A DNA stretch of 64,000 nt from Eurosta solidaginis. Its lineage: Eukaryota; Arthropoda; Insecta; Diptera; Tephritidae. Positions 63,276-64,000 of the stretch are shown here, piece after piece. The stretch's first letter is position 1, and every line of letters begins with the position of its first letter. Both the position numbers and the translations under genes were made by a program. The stretch lies in NCBI RefSeq assembly GCF_040869045.1, contig NC_090320.1, positions 120,165,112-120,229,111 of the forward strand, given 5' to 3'. The notes beneath the pieces were generated by a model. It saw only the letters and a program-made list of their open reading frames with translations, was not told the DNA's origin and ran no database searches.

Positions 63276-64000
63276 TGTGTCGAATATTAGCAGTTCTATA
63301 CCTAATAAGGTTTTTCAATTAGAAGAAAATTTTTCTAAGCGGGGTCGCCCCTCGGCAGTGTCTGGCAAGCGCACCGAGTGTATTTCTGCCATGAAAAGCT
63401 CTCAGCGAAAACTCATATGCCTTGCAGATGCCGTTCGGATTCGGCATAAAACATGTAGGTCCCGTCCGGCCAATTTGTAGGGAAAAATCAGAGGAGCACG
63501 ACGCAAATTGGAAGAGAAGCTCGGCCTTAGATCTCTTCGGAGGTTAACGCGCCTTACATTTATTTTTTTTTTTTATTTATACCTAATTATGCTGCAACTA
63601 AATAAATGCACAACCACAAAAAAGTAAGCAGCCACACTTGTGTACATGAACACACTAAAGAAAGCCGGCCAAAAGTTGCACATTGTGCAATTTGAGTTCG
63701 TATTTTCACACCGACACTAAAGATGTGTGATCACGATCGTTTGCTTTCGCTTGTTACTCACTAAAGTCAACAGTAAATGCAAAAGGAAAAGTCCATGCTA
63801 CTTTTTGTGCACATATTAAAAACAATATGCTGCAATGTTAAAGTGACTTTTAATACGTTTTAGTTAGTATTATTAAGTTGCTTTGAACATACATATTAAT
63901 ATTGACAATTTAAATATTAATAATTAATAATAATTAATTAATTATTAATAAATATTGGCAATTTAATATAAGTAACTTTTTATACGTTCTACTTAGTTTT
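63276..64000 (+). repeat. 3' LTR of Gypsy-A, interrupted by SINE-2
   Basis: TGTGTCGAATATTAGCAG at 63276 directly follows GGTGCAGGGCAG, a likely polypurine tract, after the pol end. The sequence continues past SINE-2 (TATGCTGCAACTAAATAAAT). Its end is not definable; it may leave the window. The last 150 bases are very AT-rich. Confidence 0.7.
63307..63577 (+). repeat. SINE-2, 5'-truncated copy
   Basis: It shares the body of SINE-1, in plus orientation, from GTTTTTCAATTAGAAGAAA through ATGAAAAGCTCTCAGCGAAA and CGGAGGTTAACGCGCCTTAC to a T-rich tail. The tRNA-like head is missing. TATACCTAAT flanks it at 63297-63306 and 63578-63587, a 10-base duplication typical of LINE-driven insertion. It lies within the Gypsy-A LTR. 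Confidence 0.9.

Overview
The window looks like transposable-element-dominated euchromatin margin or heterochromatin from a brachyceran fly, most probably a tephritid fruit fly or a close relative. The reasons are the repeat families: LOA- and jockey-type LINEs, several BEL/Pao and Ty3/Gypsy lineages, an env-bearing errantivirus, a Penelope-like element with a GIY-YIG domain, ZMYM1-like hAT transposase, and mini-me/DINE-like repeats with (GTCY)n microsatellites. I recognise no single-copy host gene. Species is inference; the transposon calls rest on readable protein motifs and target-site duplications (TSDs).

Layout. 1-5.6 kb: a decayed BEL/Pao element (BEL-1, minus strand). 6.6-9.05 kb: a tRNA-derived SINE and a LOA LINE copy (LOA-A). 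9.05-9.95 kb: Gypsy integrase tail and probable LTR (Gypsy-D). 9.96-20.6 kb: a second LOA copy (LOA-B), split by an errantivirus at 10866-18787 with CGCG TSDs. The errantivirus env gene is itself split by a Penelope-like element at 12271-13781 (14-bp TSD) whose tail holds a hammerhead-ribozyme-like motif. 21-34.4 kb: a jockey LINE with an internal deletion, then a CR1/Jockey-superfamily LINE (LINE-C) cut into three pieces by a Pao fragment (BEL-2, with a Harbinger-type MITE nearby) and a mini-me-like element (HINE-1), followed by small inverted-repeat elements including a hAT-type MITE.

34.9-63.9 kb is one nested structure. A Gypsy element (Gypsy-A, plus strand) runs RT (34.9 kb), RNase H and integrase (43.7-44.6 kb), integrase C-terminus (62.7-63.2 kb) and 3' LTR (63.3 kb onward). 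Its RT/RNase H gap holds HINE-2, HINE-3 and a partial Gypsy-C. Its integrase is split by an 18-kb hAT insertion (44639-62705, TSD GTGGAACG). Inside the hAT lie TE-X (45702-46945, 8-bp TSD, with its own nested MITE), HINE-4, which carries BEL-3 (47126-53464, TSD GTGTC), and a long-inverted-repeat Foldback/MULE-like element (55551-61557, 9-bp TSD), which carries a Gypsy-B fragment. Removing each insertion brings the interrupted hAT and Gypsy-A coding regions back together in order and orientation.

Nearly every coding region is broken by stops, frameshifts or deletions. The main exception is a 665-codon BEL-3 frame covering the end of RNase H, integrase and the C-terminal domain. The parts that standard families explain least are the inverted arms of the Foldback/MULE-like element, which carry two copies of a signal-peptide-like ORF and, in one arm only, a small exonuclease-like ORF.
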